A model generated the notes under the pieces. That model was given only the letters and a program-made list of their open reading frames with translations, ran no database searches and was not told the DNA's origin. A stretch of 64,000 bases of DNA, taken from the NCBI GenBank assembly GCA_016936665.1, contig JAFGXI010000005.1, positions 1 through 64,000 on the forward strand, read 5' to 3'. The stretch comes from Bacteroidales bacterium (GTDB lineage: Bacteria > Bacteroidota > Bacteroidia > Bacteroidales > JAFGXI01). Below are positions 16,300 to 25,136 of the stretch, in pieces (position 1 is the stretch's first letter; each line of letters begins with the position of its first letter). The translations under genes and the position numbers were made by a program.

Positions 16300-17022
16300 C
16301 TATTTTTTAAAAACATTTAAAAATTCCGGATTTTCTTCGAAAGCTGTTCCGATAACTACCATTTGCGCGCCGGCATCCCATTTCTCTTCAACTTCTGCTT
16401 TACTTCTTACACCGCCACCACAGATGATTGGAATGTCGAGTTGTTGTTTTAATATTTTAATAGTATTGGGCGATATCGATTGTTTAGCTCCACTGCCTGC
16501 TTCTAGGTAAACAGCTTTCATGCCTAAATATTGTCCAGCCAAAGCAGTAGCCAGAATAATGTCGTTTTTTTGTGCAGGAATACATTGTGTATGACTCATA
16601 TATTCTGCAGAAGTACGAACCCCTCCATCGATTAAAATATATGCTGTTGGAATTACTTCTAATTTAGATTGTTGGATATAAAGTGCCGATTTTACATGTT
16701 CACCAATTAAGTATTCCGGATTTCGCCCTGAGATTAAAGACAAATTAAGCAAAGCATCGGCTCTAGAACTCAGTTGTAAACTGTTGCCCGGAAAAATCAC
16801 AATAGGTTTTTGCGTTTTTGAGCGAATTTTTGTTAGCACTTCGTCGTAGTTATAATGGCTCAAAGAACTCCCTACCAGAATAAGGTCTATACTTGTGTTT
16901 TCGATAGTTTCGCCTAGCTTCGATAGATGAGAAAGGGTATATTTCTCAGGGTCTATTAAAATGGCTAATTGCCCTTTTTTATTTTTTAAAATAAGTTGAT
17001 ATATTTCAGTAGAAAGAACCAT
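16300..17022 (-). CDS. PcrB/geranylgeranylglyceryl phosphate synthase family protein
   Basis: 240 residues, a TIM-barrel prenyltransferase. Motifs: LAILIDPEKY near the N-terminus, LILVGSSLS, PIVIFPGNSLQLSSRADALL, IPTAYILIDGG, AVYLEAGSGAK and the phosphate-binding end IICGGGVRSKAEVEEKWDAGA, GTAFE. The family joins an isoprenyl diphosphate to sn-glycerol-1-phosphate; archaeal members start ether-lipid synthesis, and Bacteroidota carry their own group with geranylgeranyl-type activity reported. The product's role here is unclear. It is the last gene of the gldE-gldD-PPTase run, 38 bases after the PPTase, and its stop faces that of the preceding plus-strand gene with one base between. Confidence 0.9.
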   Translation of the reverse strand: MVLSTEIYQLILKNKKGQLAILIDPEKYTLSHLSKLGETIENTSIDLILVGSSLSHYNYDEVLTKIRSKTQKPIVIFPGNSLQLSSRADALLNLSLISGRNPEYLIGEHVKSALYIQQSKLEVIPTAYILIDGGVRTSAEYMSHTQCIPAQKNDIILATALAGQYLGMKAVYLEAGSGAKQSISPNTIKILKQQLDIPIICGGGVRSKAEVEEKWDAGAQMVVIGTAFEENPEFLNVFKK

Positions 17023-17060
17023 CGTTTTTTAATTTTTCGCTCACGTAAATATAGCAAAGA

Positions 17061-17702
17061 TTACTGGCTTCGGGCGATAGTAAAAATATAATTATCAAAA
17101 AACTCGTATTGAATGTTTAAAAAAGTAGCCAATTTTTGTTTGTGTTTGGCTTTTAACAAAAGATGTCCTTGGCTAGTGAGCGCATAATCGGAAAGTTCGA
17201 GTTCTGTATCGAATTGGAAAGGTATGTTACCAAACCATTTATATGCCGATTCCTTCGAAGACCATATTAAGGCTAAATGCTTTAAGGAATTTTCTTTCGC
17301 TGAGCGATTGAGTTCAGTAATTCCGGCAAATTTATGTTTTGTACGTTCAAGTTTATTGCTAATTTGCTCAATGTCGATACCGATACGAGTTTTAGAAAGT
17401 GCAATAGCTACATAATCGCCAGAATGCGTGATGCTTATATGAAAATCATCTCCAACATAAGGGCATCCATCTTCTAAATACGAATAATTGTTTTTGCCAC
17501 TCAGGTGTTTAAGAAGCAAAAGACTAGCTAATTTTTCTTTTTTTCTTTTTTCGGTTTTAATATGATTTATAGCGTTGATAGCGATTTGATTGGAAATAGC
17601 CATGAGTTCTTCAAGTGGTTCGTTTAAAAACCAAAAAGCATACTGAAACTCGTCGGTTTGATATGTTTTGTATAGTGGCATATCAATTAATGATTTGTCC
17701 AC
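17061..17702 (-). CDS. 4'-phosphopantetheinyl transferase superfamily protein
   Basis: 213 residues, Sfp-like two-half enzyme. It moves phosphopantetheine from CoA to a Ser of carrier proteins. Signatures are SITHSGDYVAIALS, then RIGIDIEQI with the Mg-binding acids, and LALIWSSKESAYKWFG with the W-S-x-K-E-x-x-x-K motif. The target could be the acyl carrier protein at 42146 or secondary-metabolite carriers. It overlaps the end of gldD by 16 bases, so the two are co-translated. Confidence 0.93.
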   Translation of the reverse strand: MDKSLIDMPLYKTYQTDEFQYAFWFLNEPLEELMAISNQIAINAINHIKTEKRKKEKLASLLLLKHLSGKNNYSYLEDGCPYVGDDFHISITHSGDYVAIALSKTRIGIDIEQISNKLERTKHKFAGITELNRSAKENSLKHLALIWSSKESAYKWFGNIPFQFDTELELSDYALTSQGHLLLKAKHKQKLATFLNIQYEFFDNYIFTIARSQ

Positions 17703-18259
17703 TCAAAACTTTCGATAAAATGCTGAATGTCTTGTCGAACAAAATAAACAACCGGTTTTAAAGAATCTGCGTTAGGTTCTGCATCGAAATACAGTGCTCC
17801 GTGGATAAATTGATCGACACTATCGGTCATTTGTAATACAACCGGAGAGGCAGCGTTTCCTTCAATACTATAAATAATTCCGCACAACGATTTTTTTGGA
17901 ATTTGAAAAGGCATTTGAATAATATCATCGGCTTTTATAGCATGTTTATAGGCCGATTTTCTAGCGTCTTCGCCCAGTTTATTTAAATCGCTGTCTTTAA
18001 AATAGGTTAAGTATAATGAGGCTTTCAAACTTGGATAGTGAAGGGTAATCCAGTTCGGATCATCTTCTTTTGTAGTTAACAAAGATGAAGACAATCTTTC
18101 TGCACGAAATTGCTTGCAACTGTCTTTTACATAAGTTGTTTCCGGCAATGCTATACGAAAAAAACCTCTTGGTTTAGGTATTAATGTTTCATCGCAAGCA
18201 CTAAAGGCTATGGTTATAATCAAAATAAGCGACCAACTAATCTTCTTTAAATTCTGCAT
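17687..18259 (-). CDS. gldD: Gliding motility lipoprotein GldD
   Basis: 190 residues; lipoprotein signal peptide with lipobox AFSAC, then the hallmark PKPRGFFRIALPET directly after the lipidated Cys. The remainder (WITLHYPSLKASLYLTY, GNAASPVVLQMTDSVDQFIH, GALYFDAEPNADSLKPVVYF) matches GldD throughout. In Flavobacterium GldD is required for gliding, where it acts in the envelope; the exact step is not known. It overlaps gldE by 23 bases and the PPTase by 16. Confidence 0.93.
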   Translation of the reverse strand: MQNLKKISWSLILIITIAFSACDETLIPKPRGFFRIALPETTYVKDSCKQFRAERLSSSLLTTKEDDPNWITLHYPSLKASLYLTYFKDSDLNKLGEDARKSAYKHAIKADDIIQMPFQIPKKSLCGIIYSIEGNAASPVVLQMTDSVDQFIHGALYFDAEPNADSLKPVVYFVRQDIQHFIESFEWTNH

Positions 18260-19562
18260 CGTACGTCACAATTATTTGTTTAATTCTTCGATGATCGACG
18301 GCTTTAATATCGAATTTGAATGCTTTATAAGTGAAAGTCTCATTTTTTTCGGGTATTTCTCCTTTTATTTCTAAAATAAAACCGGCAAGCGTTTCTGCAT
18401 CGCCTTTATCATTATCGAAATAGTCTTCGGCAATATCATATTTTTTACAGAAATCGATAAGTAAGGTTTTTCCTTCAAACTGATATTGGGCATCAGAAAT
18501 TTTGATGCAGAGCTGTTCAATATTATCGAACTCGTCGTTTATTTCGCCTATAATTTCTTCTAAAACATCTTCTAAAGTAACAATACCGGAAGATCCGCCA
18601 TATTCATCGACTACAACAGCCATATGAATTTTCTTGGTTTGAAAGTCCTTTAAAAGATCGTCAATTTTTTTACTTTCAGGCACAAAAAATGGTGGACGAA
18701 TCATCGATTGCCATTTAAAAGTTTGGCTTTTTTGTGCGTGGGGTAACAAGTCTTTAATGTATAAAATGCCTTTTATTTGGTCGAATGTTTCGTCGATAAC
18801 AGGTATTCTTGAATAGCCAGATTGGCGAATGACCTCAACAACTTTTGTAAAGGTATCGCCGATATTAACAGTAATTACATCCATTCGAGAACGCATAATT
18901 TCTGAGGCTCCGATATTCGAAAAATTGACGATGCCTTTGAGAATTTTATCGTCCATCATTTCTTGTTCATCGGTTAAATCGAGGGCATCGGAAAGTTCGT
19001 CGATCGATACTTGTTGTTTTTTCTTTCGTAATTTATGTTTAATGATGTTCGAGGTACTCATCAGAACGATGCTCAAAGGATGGAAAATGTACATTAAAAA
19101 TTGAATTCCGTTTGCTGTAAGCATAGCAAAGCCGACCGCATAGCGTGAAGCATATACCTTAGGGATAATTTCGCCAAACAATAATAGAATAAAGGTAATA
19201 ACAACCACCTGAACAATAAACCCTAAGGTTGGATGATGGCTGAAATCGAATATTGAATTGCTTAGAAAACTGGATAAAATTACAATCCCCACATTGACCA
19301 AATTATTAACGATAAGGATAGTAGCCAACAACTTTTCGGGCAAAGCGTGCAGGCGAAGTACAACTTCATTTTTTTTAGATTTTTCGTTTTTGAGCTGTTC
19401 CAGTTGCTGAGGTTTAAGCGCAAAATAAGCGACTTCTGAACCCGACACAAAAGCAGAAAGGGCTAACATTAAAATCAACACAAACACCCCAACAAAAAGC
19501 TGAGGTGTAAATGCGTTTACTAATATTGTAGATAAAAATATTTGACTTAAGGGATCTTCCAA
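18237..19562 (-). CDS. gldE: Gliding motility-associated protein GldE (CNNM/CorC family)
   Basis: 441 residues. The first 200 or so form a DUF21/CNNM membrane domain with about four hydrophobic segments (FVGVFVLILMLALSAFVSGS, VLRLHALPEKLLATILIVNN, LGFIVQVVVITFILLLFGEI, IPKVYASRYAVGFAMLTANG). Then come two CBS domains (MRSRMDVITVNIGDTFTKVV; KKIHMAVVVDEYGGSSGIVT) and a C-terminal CorC_HlyC transporter-associated domain. CNNM proteins handle Mg2+ or other cations; in gliding bacteria GldE supports GldD. Order ssb-gldE-gldD is the one known from this phylum. Confidence 0.93.
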   Translation of the reverse strand: MEDPLSQIFLSTILVNAFTPQLFVGVFVLILMLALSAFVSGSEVAYFALKPQQLEQLKNEKSKKNEVVLRLHALPEKLLATILIVNNLVNVGIVILSSFLSNSIFDFSHHPTLGFIVQVVVITFILLLFGEIIPKVYASRYAVGFAMLTANGIQFLMYIFHPLSIVLMSTSNIIKHKLRKKKQQVSIDELSDALDLTDEQEMMDDKILKGIVNFSNIGASEIMRSRMDVITVNIGDTFTKVVEVIRQSGYSRIPVIDETFDQIKGILYIKDLLPHAQKSQTFKWQSMIRPPFFVPESKKIDDLLKDFQTKKIHMAVVVDEYGGSSGIVTLEDVLEEIIGEINDEFDNIEQLCIKISDAQYQFEGKTLLIDFCKKYDIAEDYFDNDKGDAETLAGFILEIKGEIPEKNETFTYKAFKFDIKAVDHRRIKQIIVTYDAEFKED

Positions 19563-19578
19563 AATTGATCAATTAAAT

Positions 19579-19989
19579 TTAAAATGGCAGGTCGTCACCT
19601 GTATCATCCGAACTCATAGGAGGTGGAGGAGGCGGTGTAGGTGTAGAACCTGTATCGTTCGAAGAAGACTTCGAATCTAGCATTTGCATGTTGTTGGCAA
19701 CAATTTCGCTAATGTATCTGGTTTGCCCGTCTTTTTCGTATTGACGATTGGTAATTTTACCTTCGATGTAAAGCTTAGAACCTTTTTTTACATATTGCTC
19801 TACAACTTTTGCTAAGCCTCTCCATACGACAATATTATGCCATTCGGTGTTGGTTACTTTTTGGCCATCTTTGGTGTAAGTTTCCGATGTGGCTAAAGTA
19901 AAACGAGCTACAGGTAGATCTTCGTTGATGTAATTAATTTCTGGATCTTTTCCTACATTACCGATTAGAATGGCTTTGTTTATTGACAT
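19579..19989 (-). CDS. ssb: Single-stranded DNA-binding protein
   Basis: 136 residues with an OB fold in the first 105 (ILIGNVGKDPEINYINEDLP, VARFTLATSE, NTEWHNIVVWRGLAKVVEQY, VKKGSKLYIEGKITNRQY). It ends in a Pro-rich linker and the acidic tip DDTGDDLPF, the docking site for replication and repair partners. It coats single-stranded DNA during replication and recombination. It lies 16 bases before gldE, with its own promoter element upstream. Confidence 0.96.
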   Translation of the reverse strand: MSINKAILIGNVGKDPEINYINEDLPVARFTLATSETYTKDGQKVTNTEWHNIVVWRGLAKVVEQYVKKGSKLYIEGKITNRQYEKDGQTRYISEIVANNMQMLDSKSSSNDTGSTPTPPPPPPMSSDDTGDDLPF

Positions 19990-20023
19990 AATTGTTATTG
20001 TTTAGTTAATTAATACTTACAAC

Positions 20024-20031
20024 CAAAGATA
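20024..20031 (-). promoter_or_regulatory. Bacteroidota -7 promoter element for ssb-gldE-gldD
   Basis: Minus strand TATCTTTG matches TAnnTTTG, about 35 bases before the ssb ATG. Confidence 0.6.
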
Positions 20032-20036
20032 ATAAA

Positions 20037-20459
20037 TTATTCTATTAATGTTATTTTTCTCCAGCCTTTTTCAATTTCTTCTATACGTATAGAAACAATG
20101 GAATCGGACAATATTCCTTCGGCTACTTGTGGCCATTCTACAAAGCACCAACAAGCTTGAGAAAAATATTCTTCGAAGCCAATTGAAAGCAGTTCCTGCG
20201 GATCTTCAATTCTATATAAATCGAAATGATATACTGGTTTCGATTTTGTTGTTTGATATTCGTTGATGATTGCAAATGTAGGGCTGTTAACGGTATCCAA
20301 TACTTCAAGTTTTTGGCATAAAGCTTTTATAAAGGTTGTTTTACCTGCACCCATATCGCCATAAAATGCGACAGCACGTGGTGTTTTTAGTAAATCAAAA
20401 AACCAATTGGCAGCGTTTTGTAATTCGTCTAGTGTTTTAACTATTGTTGTATGTTCCAT
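20037..20459 (-). CDS. tsaE: tRNA threonylcarbamoyladenosine biosynthesis ATPase TsaE
   Basis: 140 residues from the ATG at 20459. A longer frame to 20498 is possible, but the promoter element 20496-20503 places the transcription start inside that extension, so the internal ATG is used. A Walker A motif (YGDMGAGKTTFIKAL), SPTFAIINEY, HFDLYRIEDPQELLSIGFEE and CFVEWPQVAEG identify TsaE. It is the ATPase that drives the TsaB-TsaD complex making t6A37 in ANN-reading tRNAs. Confidence 0.93.
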   Translation of the reverse strand: MEHTTIVKTLDELQNAANWFFDLLKTPRAVAFYGDMGAGKTTFIKALCQKLEVLDTVNSPTFAIINEYQTTKSKPVYHFDLYRIEDPQELLSIGFEEYFSQACWCFVEWPQVAEGILSDSIVSIRIEEIEKGWRKITLIE

Positions 20460-20495
20460 TTTTTGTCGAAATACGCTTTCAAAAAAGTGCTCGTG

Positions 20496-20503
20496 CAAAG
20501 TTA
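20496..20503 (-). promoter_or_regulatory. Bacteroidota -7 promoter element for tsaE
   Basis: Minus strand TAACTTTG matches TAnnTTTG, about 37 bases before the chosen ATG. It decides the start of tsaE. Confidence 0.6.
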
Positions 20504-20515
20504 GTGTTGTTTGAT

Positions 20516-20549
20516 AAAAATAAAAAGCCCCGGCAGTTAAGCTAGGGCT
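20516..20549 (-). terminator. Rho-independent terminator (minus strand)
   Basis: On the minus strand AGCCC/GGGCT (plus arms 20526-20530 and 20545-20549) is followed by TTTTTATTTTT. It ends the lipoprotein gene 20575-21156. Confidence 0.65.
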
Positions 20550-20574
20550 AAATTTTGTTAAAAAAGATATGAGT

Positions 20575-21156
20575 TTATTCTTCTTCTAACTTTTTCATTT
20601 CTTCGTTATATATTTCCTCAAATTTCTTTTTATCGTAATCAACTTGAATTTTGTCTTTGTTTGAAAGATTGTTTGAGATGCCATCTCTAATAGCCGATTT
20701 AGAAGCCTCAACAGCAATAAATGTTTGGTATTTTCCTCCGTCTATTGTTCCTGCTTTTTCGCATGCTACTCTTACGTCTACTAAGTTTTGATTAACAACC
20801 TCGCGGGTTAAGTTTTCAAATTTTTGTTCGAAGTTTGAACGATCTGCTACCTCTGTTTCGTTAACGTAACGATCGGTAACCGACTTAATTTTAGCATTAA
20901 TTAAAGACGCTAAACGTTGTTTTGCTGCCAATAATGCTTTTTCTCTTGAAACTTGAAGCGTTGCTGATGTCGCACTCGCATCTGCGCGATAGAACTCTTC
21001 GTCAGATTTTCCTTCGTTTTGACAAGGAATTACGATTTCTTTGAATCCTTGTTCTTTTTCTACTGTTGTTGTTTCAGCTTTTTCTTTAGATTTACAAGAA
21101 GCGATGGTTAACACCACTGCAACCGACATAATTAAAGGTAAAAATTTTGCTTTCAT
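20575..21156 (-). CDS. LPP20-like lipoprotein
   Basis: 193 residues from the Met that starts MKAKFLPLIM; a Met three codons earlier is an alternative. Lipobox TIASC. The mature part (ATLQVSREKALLAAKQRLAS, LINAKIKSVTDRYVNE, NFEQKFENLTREVVNQNLVD, KYQTFIAVEASKSAIRDGI) matches the fold of the LPP20 lipoprotein family: a helix rich in Ala, then strands ending in an envelope-facing domain. The end is a charged helix. Role unknown, probably outer-membrane associated. Own promoter and terminator. Confidence 0.72.
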   Translation of the reverse strand: MKAKFLPLIMSVAVVLTIASCKSKEKAETTTVEKEQGFKEIVIPCQNEGKSDEEFYRADASATSATLQVSREKALLAAKQRLASLINAKIKSVTDRYVNETEVADRSNFEQKFENLTREVVNQNLVDVRVACEKAGTIDGGKYQTFIAVEASKSAIRDGISNNLSNKDKIQVDYDKKKFEEIYNEEMKKLEEE

Positions 21157-21210
21157 ATGATTCATATTAATGTGTTTAAAAAAGTTTTGGGCTTAAATCA
21201 GAAACCTTGC

Positions 21211-21218
21211 CAAAGATA
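21211..21218 (-). promoter_or_regulatory. Bacteroidota -7 promoter element
   Basis: Minus strand TATCTTTG (TAnnTTTG) about 55 bases before the start of the LPP20-like gene. Confidence 0.55.
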
Positions 21219-21254
21219 ATTAAAAGTTAAATTAAATTAATAATTAGGATGAAA

Positions 21255-21821
21255 TTATAATTCATACTTTAACTCTAAGCCTATTAAATTATTGAATTGA
21301 CGAGGAGAACTTTTTGTAATTGGAAATACAGAATATGCAAAACGATTACTAATGATCCAGTGTTTATAAAATTGAAATGAAATATTCAATAATAAATTAT
21401 AATCAAAAGTTGTATATTCTAAATAGTTTTGGGAAACTTTTCCGTTAGCATCTTCAACAGTTGCTCCAATAAGATTGGCTATGGATAGACCTGCTCCAAT
21501 ATGAAATTTTTCTTTTAATGTGTACTGAAGTAAAAGAGGTACCTCTACATAATTCAAACGAACAGAAAAATACACCATCGATTCTTCGTTACTTTCTTTG
21601 CTCCCTTTCTGAATAAACTTCATTTCGCTTAAAATGGACCATTTATCGTTGAATAAATATCTTGTATATGCTCCACCTTGAAATCCTAGTTTATTATATC
21701 CGGAGCTTTCATCGCCATCGACTTGACTTGCAACAAAACCTGCACTAATACCGGCTTTAAAACCTTGAGAAAAAAGTGGCAAACTTGAAATTATTATTAG
21801 TATTAAAAACCAGTGTTTCAT
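21255..21821 (-). CDS. PorT-family outer-membrane beta-barrel protein
   Basis: 188 residues with signal peptide ending LPLFSQG. The rest is an eight-stranded-type barrel: KAGISAGFVASQVDGDESSG, GGAYTRYLFNDKWSILSEMK, NYVEVPLLLQYTLKEKFHIG, AGLSIANLIGA and the final Leu-rich strand. This is the OMP_b-brl_2/PorT-like pattern common in Bacteroidota. It is distinct from the better PorT candidate at 46871. No specific function can be assigned. Confidence 0.75.
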   Translation of the reverse strand: MKHWFLILIIISSLPLFSQGFKAGISAGFVASQVDGDESSGYNKLGFQGGAYTRYLFNDKWSILSEMKFIQKGSKESNEESMVYFSVRLNYVEVPLLLQYTLKEKFHIGAGLSIANLIGATVEDANGKVSQNYLEYTTFDYNLLLNISFQFYKHWIISNRFAYSVFPITKSSPRQFNNLIGLELKYEL

Positions 21822-21840
21822 CTAATTTTATCTATTACCA

Positions 21841-21848
21841 CAAATATA
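21841..21848 (-). promoter_or_regulatory. Bacteroidota -7 promoter element
   Basis: Minus strand TATATTTG (TAnnTTTG), 19 bases before the ATG of the barrel gene at 21821. Confidence 0.55.
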
Positions 21849-21867
21849 AGTGCTTTACTTGGAATAA

Positions 21868-24800
21868 CTATGAAAATAAAAATTCCGAAAGGGTTTCTAA
21901 TAGTAAATTAACTTGAATAGGTTTTGCCAAATACCCATCGAAACCAAGTGCAAGTAGTTTTTTCTTATCTTCTACCATTGCGTAAGCGGTCTGAGCAATT
22001 ACGGGCACATCGATTTCTTCCGATTTAATTACTTGTATGGCTTCGTAACCCGTCATTACAGGCATTTGAATATCCATTAAAACCAAATTTATAATTTTTT
22101 CGGATTTTAATATTTCGATGGCTTCTTTACCATTTTCGACCCATATTAATTCGGCTTTGGTTCGGCGTAATGCTTCTTTTATAAACAAATAGTTCGATTC
22201 TTCATCTTCAGCTAGTAGTATGCATTTGTCGGACCAATTAAGAAGTGCCGGAATATTTTTTCGTACTTTAATTATAGTTTGTTCTTCAAAATCCGATTTA
22301 AATGGTAAATCGAAGATAAATGTAGATCCTTTTCCAAATTCAGACTCAACATGTATTTGACCGCCAAGCAATTCGAGAATATTTTTTGAAATGGCCAAAC
22401 CCAAACCAGTTCCTTTTGTTTTGGCTGTTTTCATCGAATTTAATTGATGAAACCGATTAAAAATAACATCTTGTTTATCTTTATGTATCCCAATTCCGCT
22501 GTCTTTCACATAAAACTCTAAGCTAAATCTGTCGATAACTCTGTATCCTATAATGATAGACCCTTTATGCGTAAATTTTAAAGCATTATGAAGCAGATTG
22601 TTTACCACTTGAGTTACTCTTTGCTTATCTGTGTTTATAAAATTACTATCACTCTTGATGGGTAGTTTTAATTGTAGTTTAATGTTGTTGCTTTTATCGC
22701 TCTGAAGCAATTGTTCTTTAAAGCCGGAGTAGATATGTTTTAAAAAATCGTTGACGTTAAAATAGGTTTTATTAATAGTTATTTGACCGGACTCTATTTT
22801 TGCAATATCAATTATATCATCTATCAAGTCGAGAAGTTGTTTGCTGTTAGAATCTATCAAATTAAAATATTTTTGTCTTAAATCCGAGGGGATTTGGTCT
22901 TGAGAAATTAGTTGCGAAAATCCAATAATTGCGTTGAGTGGTGTTCGAATCTCGTGACTCATATTGGCCAAGAAAGAAGATTTCAATCGATCGGCTTCTT
23001 CTGCTTTTTGTTTTGCCAGTAACAATTGGTCTTCGGTGTTCTTATGAATTGTGATATCTACAATGTAATTTAAAGTAGAGGGTTTGCCATCCCATTCTAC
23101 TGGAACGCTCGATAATTCTACCCACCTGTAGTTGCCGATTGCATTTTTTATTTTTAGAACAGTACCAAAGTTTTCATTGTCTTCGCTACGCTGTATGAGA
23201 ATATTTTTTTGATCATCATCAACAAAATCTAAAAACTGATGTCTGTATAGTTCATCTTCTGAACAACCAAAAAAATCTATTCCTTTAGGATTGATGTATT
23301 TAAAATCAAATTTCTGTGTAACAAAGACGCCTTGTGATGCATGTTCTAGAATTGTTCTGAACTGTAGTTCCTGAGTTTTTATTTTTTCAATTTTATCTTC
23401 GACTAATTTTTCCAGGTTATTTCTGTGCTCTAGTAATTCGTGCTCTGTTTTTATTTGTATGGTTTGGTCAACATCAATTCTGTATACAAATTCTTTGGTT
23501 TCTGTTTTTATAAAGATTGAAGTTCCTAACAAGTAGAAACTCTCACCGGAAGTATTTATATAGGTGTAAGATTTAGGGTTTTGTATCGAGATAGAGTTTT
23601 TTTGTTGAGATGCTTTAAGCAGAAGTTCAATAATATCGTTGTAGTATGGTTTAAAATTAGGATGATTCTGAATTATTTGGTCTACAATTTCATCTCTTTT
23701 TATTCCATATATTTTCTCGGCAGCGGCGTTCCAATATTTAATTCTTCCACTGAGATCCATTCCGTAAATGGCAATATTGGGCATATTTTCGAGTAATACT
23801 GTAAATTGATCGTCTTTTGCTTTTAACTCGTTGTCGTGGGTTTCTTTTTGAATGAAAAGTTGTCGAATATCTTGATGGACTACTTTTACAGCATTAATTA
23901 CCGTTAAAAATTCGGGATCTATTGTTTCTTCACATTCAATTTCGAAAAGATTATCCCAGCTAATACGCGCTATAAGCTCGAAAACTGTTTTAAGCTCATG
24001 GGTTCTTTCGAGTTGTTTTTCAATGATTTGATTATATAATTCGTTAATTAAATTTATTTTGCCTTTTTCGTCGCTCGGAATTTCAATTTTATTTTGAAGA
24101 TCAATTAATTCGGCATGGCCATTATGTCTATATTTTTCTATTATTGCAAAAGCATCAGAAATATCTTTTCCCAAAACTGCTTTATCGAATTTATTATTTA
24201 AAGACTTACTAAAACGAATGGCAAGTTCCATTGTTTTATTGGTGTTAATAAAAATAAGAAGTTTGATATTGTCCATTTGGTTTACTAACCAATCTAGAAA
24301 CACTTTCCGAGCTGGAATACTTACCGATTCTATTCTCGAATAATCTTGTATTCTATAATACTTGTTAATTCCAATTTCTTTTACAGCTAAATTGTACAAT
24401 TCATTGGCTTTATATGCATCATCTACATTAATGATTCCTGCAGGTTTAGAAATAAAGATATCGGGTTCGATAAATTGAATATTGTAATAAAAACGATGAT
24501 CGTTGGAATGAAAATGCCATTGTTTAACAATTTTTTTTTCTTCAATAAACTGCTCACCATTTATGTCGATTAATTGCTTAACTGCAAATATATCTTCGAC
24601 AATGTATATGTTAAAATTTGGGTTGATTAACTTAAGAACAGAAGTAAAGGTTTGTAGTTTGTTTTGTGGGTCGATTAAATAAACCGTTTGAAAATAATCT
24701 AAATTAGCGACAAAATCGGTGATTATTTTTCTACTATCTATAGCTAACTCAAGGCTGCTTGTTGCGTCGTATACAATATTATATTTTAAAAAAATCTTTT

Positions 24801-24915
24801 GCTCTTCGTTTAGTTTCGATAAGTACAAATTGATATTTAGAATGTATCGTTTAGTGATAACTTTAGGCAACTTTACAATTACTATATTATCTTCTAGAAT
24901 AACAGTTAATTTCAT
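21868..24915 (-). CDS. Hybrid sensor histidine kinase with duplicated STAS-like N-terminus and two PAS domains
   Basis: 1015 residues, no membrane segment, so cytoplasmic. Residues 1-120 and about 130-285 each look like a STAS/SpoIIAA-type alpha/beta module (for example IVYDATSSLELAIDSRKIIT and YRIQDYSRIESVSIPARKVF). PAS domains follow at about 370-490 and 518-630 (with WNAAAEKIYGI and ISQGVFVT-like cores). HisKA carries [16 protein letters not shown] with phospho-acceptor His654; the ATPase domain has NNLLHNALKF and GTGLGLAISKN; the C-terminal receiver has Asp948 in LMDIQMPVMTG. It phosphorylates itself and its receiver; the next relay partner is not adjacent. Signal unknown. Confidence 0.9.
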   Translation of the reverse strand: MKLTVILEDNIVIVKLPKVITKRYILNINLYLSKLNEEQKIFLKYNIVYDATSSLELAIDSRKIITDFVANLDYFQTVYLIDPQNKLQTFTSVLKLINPNFNIYIVEDIFAVKQLIDINGEQFIEEKKIVKQWHFHSNDHRFYYNIQFIEPDIFISKPAGIINVDDAYKANELYNLAVKEIGINKYYRIQDYSRIESVSIPARKVFLDWLVNQMDNIKLLIFINTNKTMELAIRFSKSLNNKFDKAVLGKDISDAFAIIEKYRHNGHAELIDLQNKIEIPSDEKGKINLINELYNQIIEKQLERTHELKTVFELIARISWDNLFEIECEETIDPEFLTVINAVKVVHQDIRQLFIQKETHDNELKAKDDQFTVLLENMPNIAIYGMDLSGRIKYWNAAAEKIYGIKRDEIVDQIIQNHPNFKPYYNDIIELLLKASQQKNSISIQNPKSYTYINTSGESFYLLGTSIFIKTETKEFVYRIDVDQTIQIKTEHELLEHRNNLEKLVEDKIEKIKTQELQFRTILEHASQGVFVTQKFDFKYINPKGIDFFGCSEDELYRHQFLDFVDDDQKNILIQRSEDNENFGTVLKIKNAIGNYRWVELSSVPVEWDGKPSTLNYIVDITIHKNTEDQLLLAKQKAEEADRLKSSFLANMSHEIRTPLNAIIGFSQLISQDQIPSDLRQKYFNLIDSNSKQLLDLIDDIIDIAKIESGQITINKTYFNVNDFLKHIYSGFKEQLLQSDKSNNIKLQLKLPIKSDSNFINTDKQRVTQVVNNLLHNALKFTHKGSIIIGYRVIDRFSLEFYVKDSGIGIHKDKQDVIFNRFHQLNSMKTAKTKGTGLGLAISKNILELLGGQIHVESEFGKGSTFIFDLPFKSDFEEQTIIKVRKNIPALLNWSDKCILLAEDEESNYLFIKEALRRTKAELIWVENGKEAIEILKSEKIINLVLMDIQMPVMTGYEAIQVIKSEEIDVPVIAQTAYAMVEDKKKLLALGFDGYLAKPIQVNLLLETLSEFLFS

Positions 24916-25110
24916 CTGTTTAAATTTATATTTGTAAGTTAAATCAAATACCAGTTATATTTTAACCCTTCTTTAGCATTATTTTAATAAGCTAAAATTC
25001 AACTTTGATTCATAATAAATCCAATGGGCATTTTCTATTAAAAGAACTAACTAACAAATCAATGTTCAAAAATCGGAATATATAAATTCATTAATTAGCT
25101 TTTTTACTTA

Positions 25111-25118
25111 TAACTTTG
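25111..25118 (+). promoter_or_regulatory. Bacteroidota -7 promoter element
   Basis: TAACTTTG (TAnnTTTG) 18 bases before the ATG at 25137. Confidence 0.55.
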
Positions 25119-25136
25119 GTATAAAGTTACCATATT

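Noticed and set aside
20460..20498. Longer TsaE start
   Set aside because: The promoter element 20496-20503 overlaps it, and the conserved domain begins after the internal ATG.
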